Positions 24,838-33,461 of a stretch of DNA of 50,029 nt are shown here, one piece after another. Origin of the DNA: Richelia sp. CSU_2_1 (lineage in GTDB: Bacteria > Cyanobacteriota > Cyanobacteriia > Cyanobacteriales > Microcoleaceae); NCBI GenBank assembly GCA_012034575.1, contig JAAUPF010000028.1, positions 1-50,029 on the forward strand, in the 5' to 3' direction. Position 1 is the stretch's first letter. Each line of letters starts with the position of its first letter. A model generated the notes under the pieces. The model was not told the DNA's origin, did no database searches, and saw nothing but the letters and a program-made list of their open reading frames with translations. The position numbers were made by a program, and so were the translations under genes.

Positions 24838-25824
24838 ATGGAATTTAGCCTGATTCTTTCCAATATTCTCAACCCTCCAGTGTTATTCTTTTTTGTAGGC
24901 ATGGCAGCGATTTGGCTCAAGTCAGATTTAGAAATTCCCCAGCCATTGCCAAAGATGTTTTCGCTCTATCTGCTGTTTGCGATCGGCATTAAAGGCGGTC
25001 ACGAAATTCTTGAAAGTGGCTTAAATTTGGAAATTATTTTGACTCTTTTAGCCGCAATCTGTATGGCTTGTATCGTACCCATTTACTCATTTTTTATCTT
25101 AAGACTCAAGCTAGATGTTTATAATTCAGCCGCGATCGCAGCCACCTACGGTTCTATCAGTGCTGTCACCTTTATTACCGCCAGTGCCTTGCTCACAAAA
25201 TTAGAGCTAAATTACGGCGGACACATGGTAGCAGCTTTGGCGTTGATGGAATCTCCAGCGATCGTCATCGGCATCTTTTTAGTACGGATGTTTCCCGATC
25301 GGCAAGCTAGTAAAACTAAAAATGTCGAACAAATATCTTGGGTTAAAGTATTGCAAGAAGCCTGTCTGAATGGCTCGGTTTTTTTGTTGGTCAGCAGTCT
25401 AATTATCGGATTAATTACTGGCGATAGTGGTTGGGTAAAAATCAAGATTTTTGCTGATGAATTGTTTTACGGAATCTTGTGCTTTTTCCTCTTGGATATG
25501 GGATTAATTGCAGCCCGCAGGATTAATGACTTAAAAATATTTGGCTCGTTTGCGATCGGCTTTTCTATTGGAATGCCCGTGTTAAATGCTATAATTGGGA
25601 TTGGATTAGCAAAGCTTTTAGGTTTGTCTGTGGGCAATGCTTTACTGTTTACCGTACTGTGTGCTAGTGCCTCCTATATTGCGGTTCCTGCTGCAATGCG
25701 GATGAGTATACCTGAAGCAAATCCCAGCTTATACATATCAATGGCACTAGCTTTGACTTTTCCCTTTAATATTATTATTGGGATTCCAGTCTACTTACAG
25801 ATTATTAAGCAAATTTGGAATTAA
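24838..25824 (+). CDS. sbtA: Sodium-dependent bicarbonate transporter SbtA
   Basis: The 328-residue membrane protein matches SbtA, the inducible high-affinity Na+/HCO3- symporter of the cyanobacterial carbon-concentrating mechanism. It has about ten helices in two inverted halves: PPVLFFFVGMAAIWLKSDLEIP and FSLYLLFAIGIKGGHEI at the start, YGSISAVTFITASALL, ALMESPAIVIGIFL, and FTVLCASASYIAVPAAMRMSIPEANPSLYI in the second half. A cytoplasmic loop lies around residues 155-180, where the partner SbtB docks. It lies 13 bp before sbtB, so the two are co-transcribed. Expression is usually induced by low inorganic carbon. Confidence 0.95.
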   Translation: MEFSLILSNILNPPVLFFFVGMAAIWLKSDLEIPQPLPKMFSLYLLFAIGIKGGHEILESGLNLEIILTLLAAICMACIVPIYSFFILRLKLDVYNSAAIAATYGSISAVTFITASALLTKLELNYGGHMVAALALMESPAIVIGIFLVRMFPDRQASKTKNVEQISWVKVLQEACLNGSVFLLVSSLIIGLITGDSGWVKIKIFADELFYGILCFFLLDMGLIAARRINDLKIFGSFAIGFSIGMPVLNAIIGIGLAKLLGLSVGNALLFTVLCASASYIAVPAAMRMSIPEANPSLYISMALALTFPFNIIIGIPVYLQIIKQIWN

Positions 25825-25837
25825 ATAGATAAGCTCA

Positions 25838-26128
25838 ATGGATACAATTAAGCGACTGGAAATAATTGTCCCTGCCATCGAACTCAAACCTGTCCTGAAA
25901 CTAATTGAAAAGATGGGAATTAATAAGTACAATATCATCCGTCACGTCATCGGGCGAGGGGAGTTTGGTGAATCTAGTGATGACCTCGACGATCGCTTAA
26001 GTAACGTTTATATCTTAACTACTTGTTTAGCCGGACAGGAAGATACCCTGTTCTTAGAATTGCAGCCAATCATGGAAAAGTTTGGCGGTATGTTTTTAGT
26101 GTCAGATGCAGTTGGCTATCGGTGTTGA
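25838..26128 (+). CDS. sbtB: PII-like regulator SbtB
   Basis: The 96-residue protein follows sbtA and has the PII-like ferredoxin fold: IKRLEIIVPAIELKPVLKLIEKMGINKYNIIRHVIGRGEFGESSDD, then NVYILTTCLAGQEDTLFLELQPIMEKFGGMFLVSDA. SbtB binds adenine nucleotides (cAMP, ATP, ADP) and controls SbtA. It ends in VGYRC without the CGPEGC-type redox extension described in some SbtB proteins. The stop TGA (26126-26128) is at the very edge of a nine-unit TTGATAG array, so the short C-terminus may result from array insertion; this is inference, since some native SbtB proteins are also short. Confidence 0.92.
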   Translation: MDTIKRLEIIVPAIELKPVLKLIEKMGINKYNIIRHVIGRGEFGESSDDLDDRLSNVYILTTCLAGQEDTLFLELQPIMEKFGGMFLVSDAVGYRC

Positions 26129-26129
26129 G

Positions 26130-26195
26130 TTGATAGTTGATAGTTGATAGTTGATAGTTGATAGTTGATAGTTGATAGTTGATAGTTGATAGTTG
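26130..26195. repeat. Nine-unit TTGATAG heptamer array
   Basis: Nine uninterrupted copies of TTGATAG start one base after the sbtB stop codon. It is the most regular array in the window. Confidence 0.95.
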
Positions 26196-26262
26196 TCAAT
26201 TACCAATTGTCTGTTGTCATCGGTCAGAAGGAAGAATGGGCAGGGTGGAGGGTGTTGGTTTA

Positions 26263-27330
26263 TTAAACCTCATTTGTTAAACTGCCGCGTTTCATTTGTT
26301 CCCTTTCTATCGCTTCAAATAAAGCTCTAAAATTCCCTGCCCCAAAACCTCTCGCTTGAACTTGTTTGCCATTAATTACACCAACTCTGCGCTCGATAAA
26401 TTCAAAAAAGAAAGTCGGTTCCGCAAAAATTGGTTGGGTAAAAATTTGCAGCAACATTGCTTCGCTAGAAGCTTCCGGCCAATCTGCCAAAACTTGAGAA
26501 GCTGCGATTTCTTGCCAATCTGGCGGTAAATATTTTTGCCAATTTAGCAGCAATTGAGAATAGTAAGTTTCGGGAACCGGCAGAAAAGGCAAACCGCGCG
26601 ATCGTAATTCTCCAACAGCGCCCACAATATTATTAGTTCGCAAAGCCATGTGCTGAATTCCCGGACCCCGATTGGCATCCAAAAACTCTTGAATTTGAGA
26701 ATTAGCCGATGCGGGTTCGTTGATGGGAAACTGCACTCCGCCTTCAGCATGAACCATAACTCGGCTCCGCAAAGCTGATTTATCAGTCTGAATGTCAAAA
26801 TTTTGCTGCGGCTGAAAACCTAATATTCTTTGATACCGATCGACCGCTTTTTCTAAATCGCCAGCTTCCACATTCAGCACTACGTGATCGATCTTAGCAA
26901 ACAGCGACAGATCGGGATAATTTTGCAGCAACGAATTTCCGCCAATTTCCTCTACCAGCGTGTGGCTTAAATCTCCCCAGCCAGCAATTTTTGCTTGTTT
27001 AAAGCAGCCTTTTCCTTGTTGGACTTTAGAAAGAGGTTCGATAATTTTAGCACCCTCAACCGCTGCTCTAGCTACTGCTAATTCGATATTTTTTACCCGA
27101 AAGCCGACATCGGCAATGCCGGGAGGGTGAAATTTCAACCAACTAGCCGCGGGACTGGCGGGTGTCAGGGGGGAGGATAAAACAAAACATACATTACCGC
27201 TGCCAATAATTTCAGTGCTAGTATGGCTGTTTGAATAACCTGCTATTGTTTGAAATCCCAACCGGCTGACAAACCAGTCCCGAGATTCTCGGGCATTTTC
27301 AACGTAAAAGTAAATGCGATCGAATTCCAT
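26263..27330 (-). CDS. hppD: 4-hydroxyphenylpyruvate dioxygenase
   Basis: The 355-residue protein starts at the ATG at 27330 (an upstream in-frame TTG at 27336 is less likely). It has two vicinal-oxygen-chelate halves. The iron ligands are seen in KIDHVVLNV (His), GIQHMALRTNNI (His) and FFEFIERRG-like FFEFIERRVG (Glu), and RGFGAGNFRALFEAIEREQ is the family's C-terminal signature. HPPD converts 4-hydroxyphenylpyruvate to homogentisate, the head-group precursor of tocopherol and, in plants, plastoquinone. The related 4-hydroxymandelate synthase is less likely given the cyanobacterial context. It is followed downstream by a heptamer array. The SDR gene further upstream on the same strand is separated by 211 bp. 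Confidence 0.9.
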   Translation of the reverse strand: MEFDRIYFYVENARESRDWFVSRLGFQTIAGYSNSHTSTEIIGSGNVCFVLSSPLTPASPAASWLKFHPPGIADVGFRVKNIELAVARAAVEGAKIIEPLSKVQQGKGCFKQAKIAGWGDLSHTLVEEIGGNSLLQNYPDLSLFAKIDHVVLNVEAGDLEKAVDRYQRILGFQPQQNFDIQTDKSALRSRVMVHAEGGVQFPINEPASANSQIQEFLDANRGPGIQHMALRTNNIVGAVGELRSRGLPFLPVPETYYSQLLLNWQKYLPPDWQEIAASQVLADWPEASSEAMLLQIFTQPIFAEPTFFFEFIERRVGVINGKQVQARGFGAGNFRALFEAIEREQMKRGSLTNEV

Positions 27331-27541
27331 AATCAATAATTTAAAATTGACAATGGAACATTAAAAATAGGCTGGGTAACAGTACCAAACCGCAAGCAAA
27401 AGTCGGATAAGTGAATGATTTTCATGGCTGTTTGTACGCGAACTTAATATTAACCTAGACACGGAGAATATAAGCTACTCCTAAAGGCATAATTTTCAGC
27501 CAGTGCCTGAAAAATTTCTCAAAGTCTTCCCGAACCAGATG

Positions 27542-28249
27542 CTAGAAAAATAAATGACTTTCCGGCTGAATATTAATCTCCAACGGCACAGCTTGCGGTT
27601 CAGAAGTAAGAGCAAACATAATAGCATTAGCAGCAGTTTCGGTGCTCAACATTTTTGACCTATCTACCTTTAAACTTACGTTATCCCAAAACGGAGAATT
27701 CACGCCGCCAAAGTAGAACAGGGTAAATTTAATGCCGTAACGTCGCAACTCATCTGCCATGCACTTGCTAAAACCAACCGCCCCAAACTTTGAAGCGCAA
27801 TAAGCCGTTCCCATCGCCATCGAATGCTTGCCTAAAATCCCGATGACATTGCAAATGTGACCGGATTTGCGATCTTTCATGATATTAGCAGCGGCTTGAC
27901 AGGTGTAAAAACTACCTTTTAAATTTAAGTCAAGCATGGCGTCTAAATCGGCCGGTTCTAATTTGTTCCACTGCTTGAGAATTCCCGCACCGGCTGCATT
28001 TACCAAGGCATCAATTTGTCCGAAATGCCCCGCTGCTTTCTGCATCAATTCCTCAACTTGCTGCAAGTCGGTAATATCTGTTGGCACGCACAGTACATCT
28101 GTTGCGGGCAATTCACTAGCTAAAGCTTGCAAACGGCTGCTGTCTCTAGCTGCGAGTACCAGCGTCGCACCCTCGCCTGCGAGTCTGCGGGCTACCGCTG
28201 AACCGATACCGCCTGTCGCACCCACTACAACCACAACTTTATCTTGCAT
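27542..28249 (-). CDS. Short-chain dehydrogenase/reductase
   Basis: The 235-residue protein has the classical SDR motifs: VVVVGATGGIGSAVARRL (cofactor-binding TGxxxGxG), VNAAGAG (NNAG motif variant), an active-site YCASKFGAVGFSKCMADELRRYG with Tyr-xxx-Lys, and FYFGGVNSPFW after it. The Arg at the end of the second strand (LAARDS) favours NADP(H). The substrate is unknown. A purine-rich heptamer array starts about 40 bp upstream of its start codon. Confidence 0.9.
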   Translation of the reverse strand: MQDKVVVVVGATGGIGSAVARRLAGEGATLVLAARDSSRLQALASELPATDVLCVPTDITDLQQVEELMQKAAGHFGQIDALVNAAGAGILKQWNKLEPADLDAMLDLNLKGSFYTCQAAANIMKDRKSGHICNVIGILGKHSMAMGTAYCASKFGAVGFSKCMADELRRYGIKFTLFYFGGVNSPFWDNVSLKVDRSKMLSTETAANAIMFALTSEPQAVPLEINIQPESHLFF

Positions 28250-28567
28250 TGCCCTTTACATTTCTTTACATCCAGTTTCCATGATAGCAGAAGGAAGGAA
28301 GAAGGAAGAAGGAAGAAGGAAGAAGGAAGAAGGAAGAGGGAAGAGGGAAGAAGGAAGAGGGAAGAGGGAAGAGGGAAGAAGGAAGAGGGAAGAGGGAAGA
28401 GGGAGAGAATTACCAACTGTCAACTGTCAACGAAGAGGGCGGGCACGGGGGCACCCCCTCCGCTTCGCTTCGCCCCTACCAACTCAAAACTCAAAACTCA
28501 AAACTTTTCTTCAACTGGTAACTCAAAACTCAAAACTCAAAACTTCCGAACAACTATCAACTATCAA
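28250..28567. repeat. Composite heptamer arrays between SDR and NYN genes
   Basis: GGAAGAA/GGAAGAG units run about 28291-28405 (roughly sixteen copies), then CAACTGT units, CAAAACT units in two blocks (about 28482-28506 and 28521-28544), and CAACTAT units (about 28553-28570) that enter the stop codon of the next minus-strand gene. No gene is present. Confidence 0.9.
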
Positions 28568-29977
28568 CTATTTCAAACCAACCAGCCAACCTTTTTCGGT
28601 TTTTTTAAGCTGGAGAGAACTGCAAGATTCCAAAAATTTAGGGAACTTTCTACCCAAATTGAATTCTTTAATAATTTGCGTGATTTGTTTGGCGTACAAC
28701 CTGTGAAATTCACTGCCGACATTGGACAGAAATACATATTTTTCGCGAGAAGTAGTAGTTAAATTTCTAACTATATTTACCAACGCAGATTCCAAGTCTT
28801 GAAGAGAGTTAATTTCATTGAGGATCGCTGCCGGATCGTCCGCACTGTTATCGCTGTTTTCTTTGCTAATTACTGGCGGTTCTGGCGACAACTTGACTTC
28901 AAAAAGAGTGACGTAAGTGTGAGAAATTGGGGAAGGTTTGTGCAGGACAAATTCCGCCGGATATTTGAGAAATATATCCTTGGTTTTATTACCGAGCGAA
29001 TGGTGAATTGCCAGTTGATTGAGGGCTAAACCGTAGTTTTCCCTAAAAAGAGCTGAAATTCTCGCAAGTTTGATCCACTGAGTTGATGTGCGTTCTTGCT
29101 CGTTTTTGATTAACTCTTTTAACTGAAATGGCAATGTTTCCAAAGGGGGTAATTCAAGTGCTCCGGGAAGTGAATGCGTTTCAATTTGCCCGGTGCGGCT
29201 GTTTAAAACCACGATTTTATCTATTTGTTTGCGAACTTGATACACTGTTAATCCGTGGGCTTGCAGTGTATTGCTGAGGTGCGTCAGAGCTCGATCGGAC
29301 GAACAAACAAAAATTTCCTTGGCTGTGGGATAATGTACGAAAATCGAGGCTCCGACAGTTGCCATTTTTAAATCGGCGCTGTCTTTTCCTGGGGGAACGT
29401 GAATCAGTTGATAGCCGCGCTGGTGAAATTCGGCATCTTTTTTGCCCATGCTGCGCCAATTGGCAAAGGCAACTTTGATTTGAATCGGATAAGTGCAAAT
29501 TCCTTCGAGGAATTTTTCGGTTTCGATTTTGAGTTGCAAGTTTTCGACATCTAGCAACAAGATAGCGATGCCAATAGGAACCGATGCTGGGCTATCGGCT
29601 GGCGGATTGGAGGTGACTGAGTTGTTCGATTTAGCTGCTGCTGTTGCTATTTTGGATTCGGCAAATTGCTGAAGCTTGGCAAATAATTTGCTGAATTGAG
29701 CGGAGTTGGTAAACTCGGGAGATAGCAGAATTTGCAAGTATTTTTTGGCAGCCTGGGGTAGCGAATCTGTATCGATCGCTACTTTAAGACCTTTTGTCAA
29801 TTTTCCAATCAAAATAGACTGAAATTCAGGTTTCTCCCAGGGGGTTTTCCTGTACTTTTCAGCTATCCATTCGGGGTGCCGTGCTTGAATGGCAACAATA
29901 GTTTGATAAATATAGCGACTGATGGCACTGACTGCGGCAGATTCTTGAGTCGCCGGCAAGAAAGTTCGATCGGGCAT
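28568..29977 (-). CDS. NYN-LOTUS (OST-HTH) domain protein, copy 1
   Basis: The ATG at 29977 is chosen over a TTG at 30007; it gives 469 residues. The first 150 residues are helical and unrecognised. Then GIAILLLDVENLQLKIETEKF, VAFANWRSM, HVPPGKDSADLKM and IFVCSSDRALTHLSNTLQAHGLTVY form a NYN (PIN-like) nuclease domain with conserved Asp residues. C-terminal to it are two winged-helix segments (WIKLARISALFRENYGL... and YVFLSNVGSEFHRLYAKQI..FPKFLESC) typical of LOTUS/OST-HTH RNA-binding domains. A role in RNA binding or cleavage is inferred. The gene is paralogous to 35909-37318. The TAG stop is part of a heptamer array. Confidence 0.8.
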   Translation of the reverse strand: MPDRTFLPATQESAAVSAISRYIYQTIVAIQARHPEWIAEKYRKTPWEKPEFQSILIGKLTKGLKVAIDTDSLPQAAKKYLQILLSPEFTNSAQFSKLFAKLQQFAESKIATAAAKSNNSVTSNPPADSPASVPIGIAILLLDVENLQLKIETEKFLEGICTYPIQIKVAFANWRSMGKKDAEFHQRGYQLIHVPPGKDSADLKMATVGASIFVHYPTAKEIFVCSSDRALTHLSNTLQAHGLTVYQVRKQIDKIVVLNSRTGQIETHSLPGALELPPLETLPFQLKELIKNEQERTSTQWIKLARISALFRENYGLALNQLAIHHSLGNKTKDIFLKYPAEFVLHKPSPISHTYVTLFEVKLSPEPPVISKENSDNSADDPAAILNEINSLQDLESALVNIVRNLTTTSREKYVFLSNVGSEFHRLYAKQITQIIKEFNLGRKFPKFLESCSSLQLKKTEKGWLVGLK

Positions 29978-30019
29978 GGCCCTCCACAATGTGGGATGGT
30001 TTCTCAATCTATCATAATG

Positions 30020-31285
30020 TTAGTTCCCGATCGGCTGCCGGACGATCGCCCGCCAAATCAAACCGACGGCAATTAAAGCCAATCCCACCAACCAAATTTG
30101 CCTCTCTACCCAGAAAGCCAAAAACAGACACGCAGCCAATCCCACCCAAGCCAGCCACTGCGGGTAAAGCCTTTCGGCGGGGGAAAGCCGGAGCGCCGCG
30201 AGGTTGGTGATGGCATAATATATCAGAACGTTAAAAGCGCTGAAAGACCAAGTGGTTTTGACATCGCCAGCGAGGACGAACAGTGCGATGGTAATTTCCA
30301 CAAGCACAACAGCTACATAAGGTGTTGTACCCGCAGGATTCAGCCTTGCCAAAATTCGCGGCATATCCAGACGCCGCCCCATCGCCAGCCAGACGCGCGA
30401 CAAGCCTAAAATTAAGTTCAGCAATACTCCCAGCATGGCGGTAATTGCGCCGACAGCCAGCAGTTGAGAAACTCCTCCGATTGGGAAACTCCGGGCGATG
30501 ATTTCCAGAGGTGCAGTATTGCTGGATGTTGGTAAGGATAGTCGATCGATTCCTGCAACAGCAACTATTGCTACTGCCGCATACAGCAACATTGTTAATA
30601 TTAAAGTGACGATCGTGGCTTTGGGAATTGTTTGTCTGGGATTGCGGACTTCTTCACTCATGGTGGCGATGCGCCCGTAACCGGTATAAGCGACAAACAT
30701 TAGGGCGGTGGCGTGCAAGATAGAGTCGATCGAACTTGAATTTTCTCCTGCTAATTCAGGCAAGTTTACGGTTGGCAAACCGACAGCCACAAATACTATC
30801 AAAGATAATAGTGTAACTGAAACTATGGCTGTATTTGCAGCATTCGATCGCCTGATTCCCAACAGTACAATTAGAGTTAAAACTGCGACGGCTACCAAAG
30901 CTGTGAGAATTAAATAAGTGCGATCGACAATACCAATTGCATTCAAAAAATATCCGGCAAAACCCAAAGCAGCCGTAGCAGCAGAAGCCGTTTTAGCTAA
31001 CAGAAACATCCAACCTGCTGTAAAACCCAACCAAGGATTGAGATATTTGTAACCATATTCGTAACTGCCGCCGCTAACAGGATGATTTGCCGCTAATTGA
31101 GCGCTATTCAGGCCGTTGCAGACTGCAACTAAAGCAGCAATTGCTACAGCGAAAATTACTCCCGAACCCGCAATGTCCGCCGCAATTCCGATACTGACAA
31201 ATACTCCCGTACCGACGATCGATCCCAGGCCCATCAAAGTAGCCCCGAACACACCCAATTCTCGCTTCAATAGTGGAGAAGACAT
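30020..31285 (-). CDS. APC-superfamily amino acid permease
   Basis: The start at 31285 (MSSPLLKRELGVFGATLMGLGSIVGTG) is chosen because the longer frame to 31417 only translates palindromic repeats. The 421-residue protein has about twelve membrane segments and the APC signature in helix 1 (GLGSIVGTGVF) and helix 6 region (ALMFVAYTGYGRIATMSEEVRNPRQTIPKA). It probably imports amino acids by proton symport; the substrate is not evident. It ends 42 bp before the NYN-LOTUS gene start on the same strand, and could be co-transcribed with it. Confidence 0.88.
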   Translation of the reverse strand: MSSPLLKRELGVFGATLMGLGSIVGTGVFVSIGIAADIAGSGVIFAVAIAALVAVCNGLNSAQLAANHPVSGGSYEYGYKYLNPWLGFTAGWMFLLAKTASAATAALGFAGYFLNAIGIVDRTYLILTALVAVAVLTLIVLLGIRRSNAANTAIVSVTLLSLIVFVAVGLPTVNLPELAGENSSSIDSILHATALMFVAYTGYGRIATMSEEVRNPRQTIPKATIVTLILTMLLYAAVAIVAVAGIDRLSLPTSSNTAPLEIIARSFPIGGVSQLLAVGAITAMLGVLLNLILGLSRVWLAMGRRLDMPRILARLNPAGTTPYVAVVLVEITIALFVLAGDVKTTWSFSAFNVLIYYAITNLAALRLSPAERLYPQWLAWVGLAACLFLAFWVERQIWLVGLALIAVGLIWRAIVRQPIGN

Positions 31286-31294
31286 ATAAAAACA

Positions 31295-31424
31295 GTTCGT
31301 AGTAAGGGCTTTAGTCCTGATTGAGTGAGTTAAATAGATAGGACTGAAGTCTTCGCTACGAACTATATTGTTCGTAGTAAGGAATTTAGTCCTAATACAG
31401 AGGACTGAAGTCCTCACTACGAAC
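31295..31424. repeat. Two tandem GTTCGTAGTAAGG palindromic repeats
   Basis: Copy 1 (31295-31363) and copy 2 (31370-31424) each begin GTTCGTAGTAAGG and end CTACGAAC, with inner GGACTGAAGTC symmetry. They lie between pstB and the permease and would fold in the pst operon transcript downstream of pstB. Confidence 0.85.
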
Positions 31425-31428
31425 CATA

Positions 31429-32280
31429 TTAACCGAAACGGCCTTGGATGTAATCTCTCGTACTTTCATTTCGTGCCGAAGTAAAAATTTTACTTGTCGG
31501 CCCGAATTCAATCATGCGCCCGATGCGACTTTCATCCGTATTAAAAAATGCCGTGTAATCAGAAACGCGAGCCGCTTGCTGCATATTGTGCGTCACAATC
31601 ACCACAGTTAACTGCTGCCGCAAAGTCTGAAACAACTCCTCAATCTTCATTGTAGAAATCGGATCTAAAGCCGAACAAGGCTCATCCATCAGCAAAATTT
31701 TCGGCTTTACAGCCAAAGCGCGCGCAATACAAAGCCGCTGCTGCTGTCCGCCAGAAATCCCCTGCGCTGACTTCTTCAAATTGTCTTTCACCTCATCCCA
31801 AAGTGCAGCACTTTTCAGTGCCGATTCGACAATTTCATCTAATTCTGCTTTGCTTTTGCGACCAAAAATCCTCACTCCGTAAGCAATATTATCGTAAATG
31901 CTGAGCGGGAAAGGATTCGGTCTTTGAAACACCATGCCGATTTGACGGCGCAAGCTGTTAATATTTACTTTCGGATGGTAAATATCTTGTCCGAAAAACT
32001 CAACTTGACCTTTAATTGTAACTTTTCCTTCCAACTCGCCAATCCGGTTGAGAGCTTTGAGAAAGGTAGATTTGCCGCATCCAGAAGGACCGATAATTGC
32101 CGTTACCTGCGGGTGAGGAATATTCATCGACAAATGTTCGAGAACTTTGTGAGTTCCGTAATAGAAGCTCAAATCTTTAATCCGCAATGCTGGCATTGCT
32201 TTAGCATCTATTTCCGGGGCTGAATCTTCAACGAATCTATCGGTATAGGTTTCGGTTTTTGACTTGCTTTCAGGTTTCAT
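31429..32280 (-). CDS. pstB: Phosphate ABC transporter ATP-binding protein PstB
   Basis: The 283-residue protein has the Walker A GPSGCGKSTFLKALNR, the Q-loop MVFQRPNPFPLSIYDNIAYG (PFPLS is typical of PstB), the ABC signature SGGQQQRLCIARAL, and the Walker B ILLMDEPCSALDP. It drives phosphate import through PstC-PstA. A 30-residue charged N-terminal extension precedes the domain. A 198-bp gap filled with heptamer repeats separates it from pstA, unlike the tight pstC-pstA junction. The stop is followed at once by palindromic repeats. Confidence 0.95.
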   Translation of the reverse strand: MKPESKSKTETYTDRFVEDSAPEIDAKAMPALRIKDLSFYYGTHKVLEHLSMNIPHPQVTAIIGPSGCGKSTFLKALNRIGELEGKVTIKGQVEFFGQDIYHPKVNINSLRRQIGMVFQRPNPFPLSIYDNIAYGVRIFGRKSKAELDEIVESALKSAALWDEVKDNLKKSAQGISGGQQQRLCIARALAVKPKILLMDEPCSALDPISTMKIEELFQTLRQQLTVVIVTHNMQQAARVSDYTAFFNTDESRIGRMIEFGPTSKIFTSARNESTRDYIQGRFG

Positions 32281-32341
32281 TATTTGCGAAAAGATAGTGT
32301 TAGCAGTAGATTTTTAGATGCACGATATTACTGATATTAAG

Positions 32342-32478
32342 GCAGAAGGCAGAGGGGGAGAGTGGGGAAGGGGGAGAGGGAGAGAGTGGGAGATTGGGAG
32401 AGGGGGAGAGTGGGAGAATTACCAATTACCAATTACCAATTACCAATTCCCAACTATCAACTGTCAACTGTCAACTAT
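32342..32478. repeat. G-rich, TTACCAA and AACTGTC arrays in the pstA-pstB gap
   Basis: GGGGGAGAG-like units (32342-32417), four TTACCAA units (about 32420-32447) and AACTGTC/AACTATC units (about 32453-32478) fill the intercistronic gap. On the operon's sense strand the last array begins right after the pstA stop codon. Confidence 0.85.
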
Positions 32479-33459
32479 TTACCTGTCTTGCAAGCGTTTG
32501 CGCGTGACGGTGCGGGAAATGATGCTAGTGAGCAAAACCATTCCTAAAAGAACAGAGGCAGCAGTCCAGGCCAATTCATTTTGCTCTTTGTAAGGAGAGC
32601 TGGCGTAACTGTAGATTAATACTGACATAGAAGGAGTCGGAGTCAGCAGGGTCTCGGGAATTTCTTGAAGTTTCGAGATGGTTTCGGCACCGAGGGGAGA
32701 TTGAGCAATTTCTCCTAATTTTTCCACAAAAGGCGGCCAAAATTGACTGGACAAGGCAGTTACGATCAGCGGTGCAGTTTCGCCGGCAGCGCGAGAAGCC
32801 GCAAGCAAAATTCCTGTAGTAATAGTCGGCAGTGCTGATGGAATAACAATCCGAAACATTGTTTGAAAGCGCCCGCCTCCCAATCCTGCGGAAGCCAGTC
32901 GATAGGAACTCGGTACTAATTTTAATGCTTGTTCTGTTGTCAGTGCTACAACTGGAAGCATGATAATTCCCAGGGCAAAACCGCCAGCTACTCCTGAAAA
33001 TGCTTTGGTAGTAATGACAATTAAGGAATAGGAAAAAACGCCGACAACAATCGAGGGAACGCTACTGAGAATGACGGTGATAAAGCGAATAATATTAGAA
33101 ATTTCCCGATTATCTCTCGCAAACTCTGACAAAAATATTCCGGTCATGATGCCGATCGGCACGCTGATTAATGTGGCAATTCCTACCATTAAAGCAGTGC
33201 CTAAAATCGCATTAGCAAAGCCGTTTGGTTGGTCTTCAACCCCCACTGGTGCAGGTAGAGAAACTAGCACTTCCCAACTTAAATGTACCAATCCTTCGCC
33301 CAATATTTTGTATAAAATAGCGAACAAAGGTAGCAAAGCCAGAGCGGTGAGGGCGAAGGCAATAACTGTCATTCCCCGGCTAAAAAAGTTTCGACTTAGC
33401 GACAGGGGTTTGTAGATTTCGGCATCGAGAATGTTGTCTGAAATTTGTGTCTGAGTCAT
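32479..33459 (-). CDS. pstA: Phosphate ABC transporter permease PstA
   Basis: The ATG at 33459 is chosen over the TTG at 33465; it lies 2 bp after the pstC stop, and GGGAG in the pstC end can serve as ribosome-binding site. The 326-residue protein has six membrane segments, with VVGVFSYSLIVITT and the EAA-type loop SSYRLASAGLGGGRFQTMFRIVIPSALPTITTGILLA that contacts PstB. It forms the channel with PstC. The stop codon is followed directly by a heptamer array on the sense strand. Confidence 0.93.
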   Translation of the reverse strand: MTQTQISDNILDAEIYKPLSLSRNFFSRGMTVIAFALTALALLPLFAILYKILGEGLVHLSWEVLVSLPAPVGVEDQPNGFANAILGTALMVGIATLISVPIGIMTGIFLSEFARDNREISNIIRFITVILSSVPSIVVGVFSYSLIVITTKAFSGVAGGFALGIIMLPVVALTTEQALKLVPSSYRLASAGLGGGRFQTMFRIVIPSALPTITTGILLAASRAAGETAPLIVTALSSQFWPPFVEKLGEIAQSPLGAETISKLQEIPETLLTPTPSMSVLIYSYASSPYKEQNELAWTAASVLLGMVLLTSIISRTVTRKRLQDR

Positions 33460-33461
33460 GT

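Noticed and set aside
26130-26195. CRISPR-like array
   Set aside because: The units are 7 bp with no spacers; it is a tandem heptamer repeat. No CRISPR repeats or cas genes were seen anywhere in the window.
28225-28416. Minus-strand frame rich in LPSSFF/LPSSLF
   Set aside because: It is only a translation of the GGAAGAA heptamer array, whose 21-base cycle yields repeating peptides.
31286-31417. 44-residue N-terminal extension of the APC permease
   Set aside because: It translates two palindromic repeats; the conserved permease sequence starts at the ATG at 31285.
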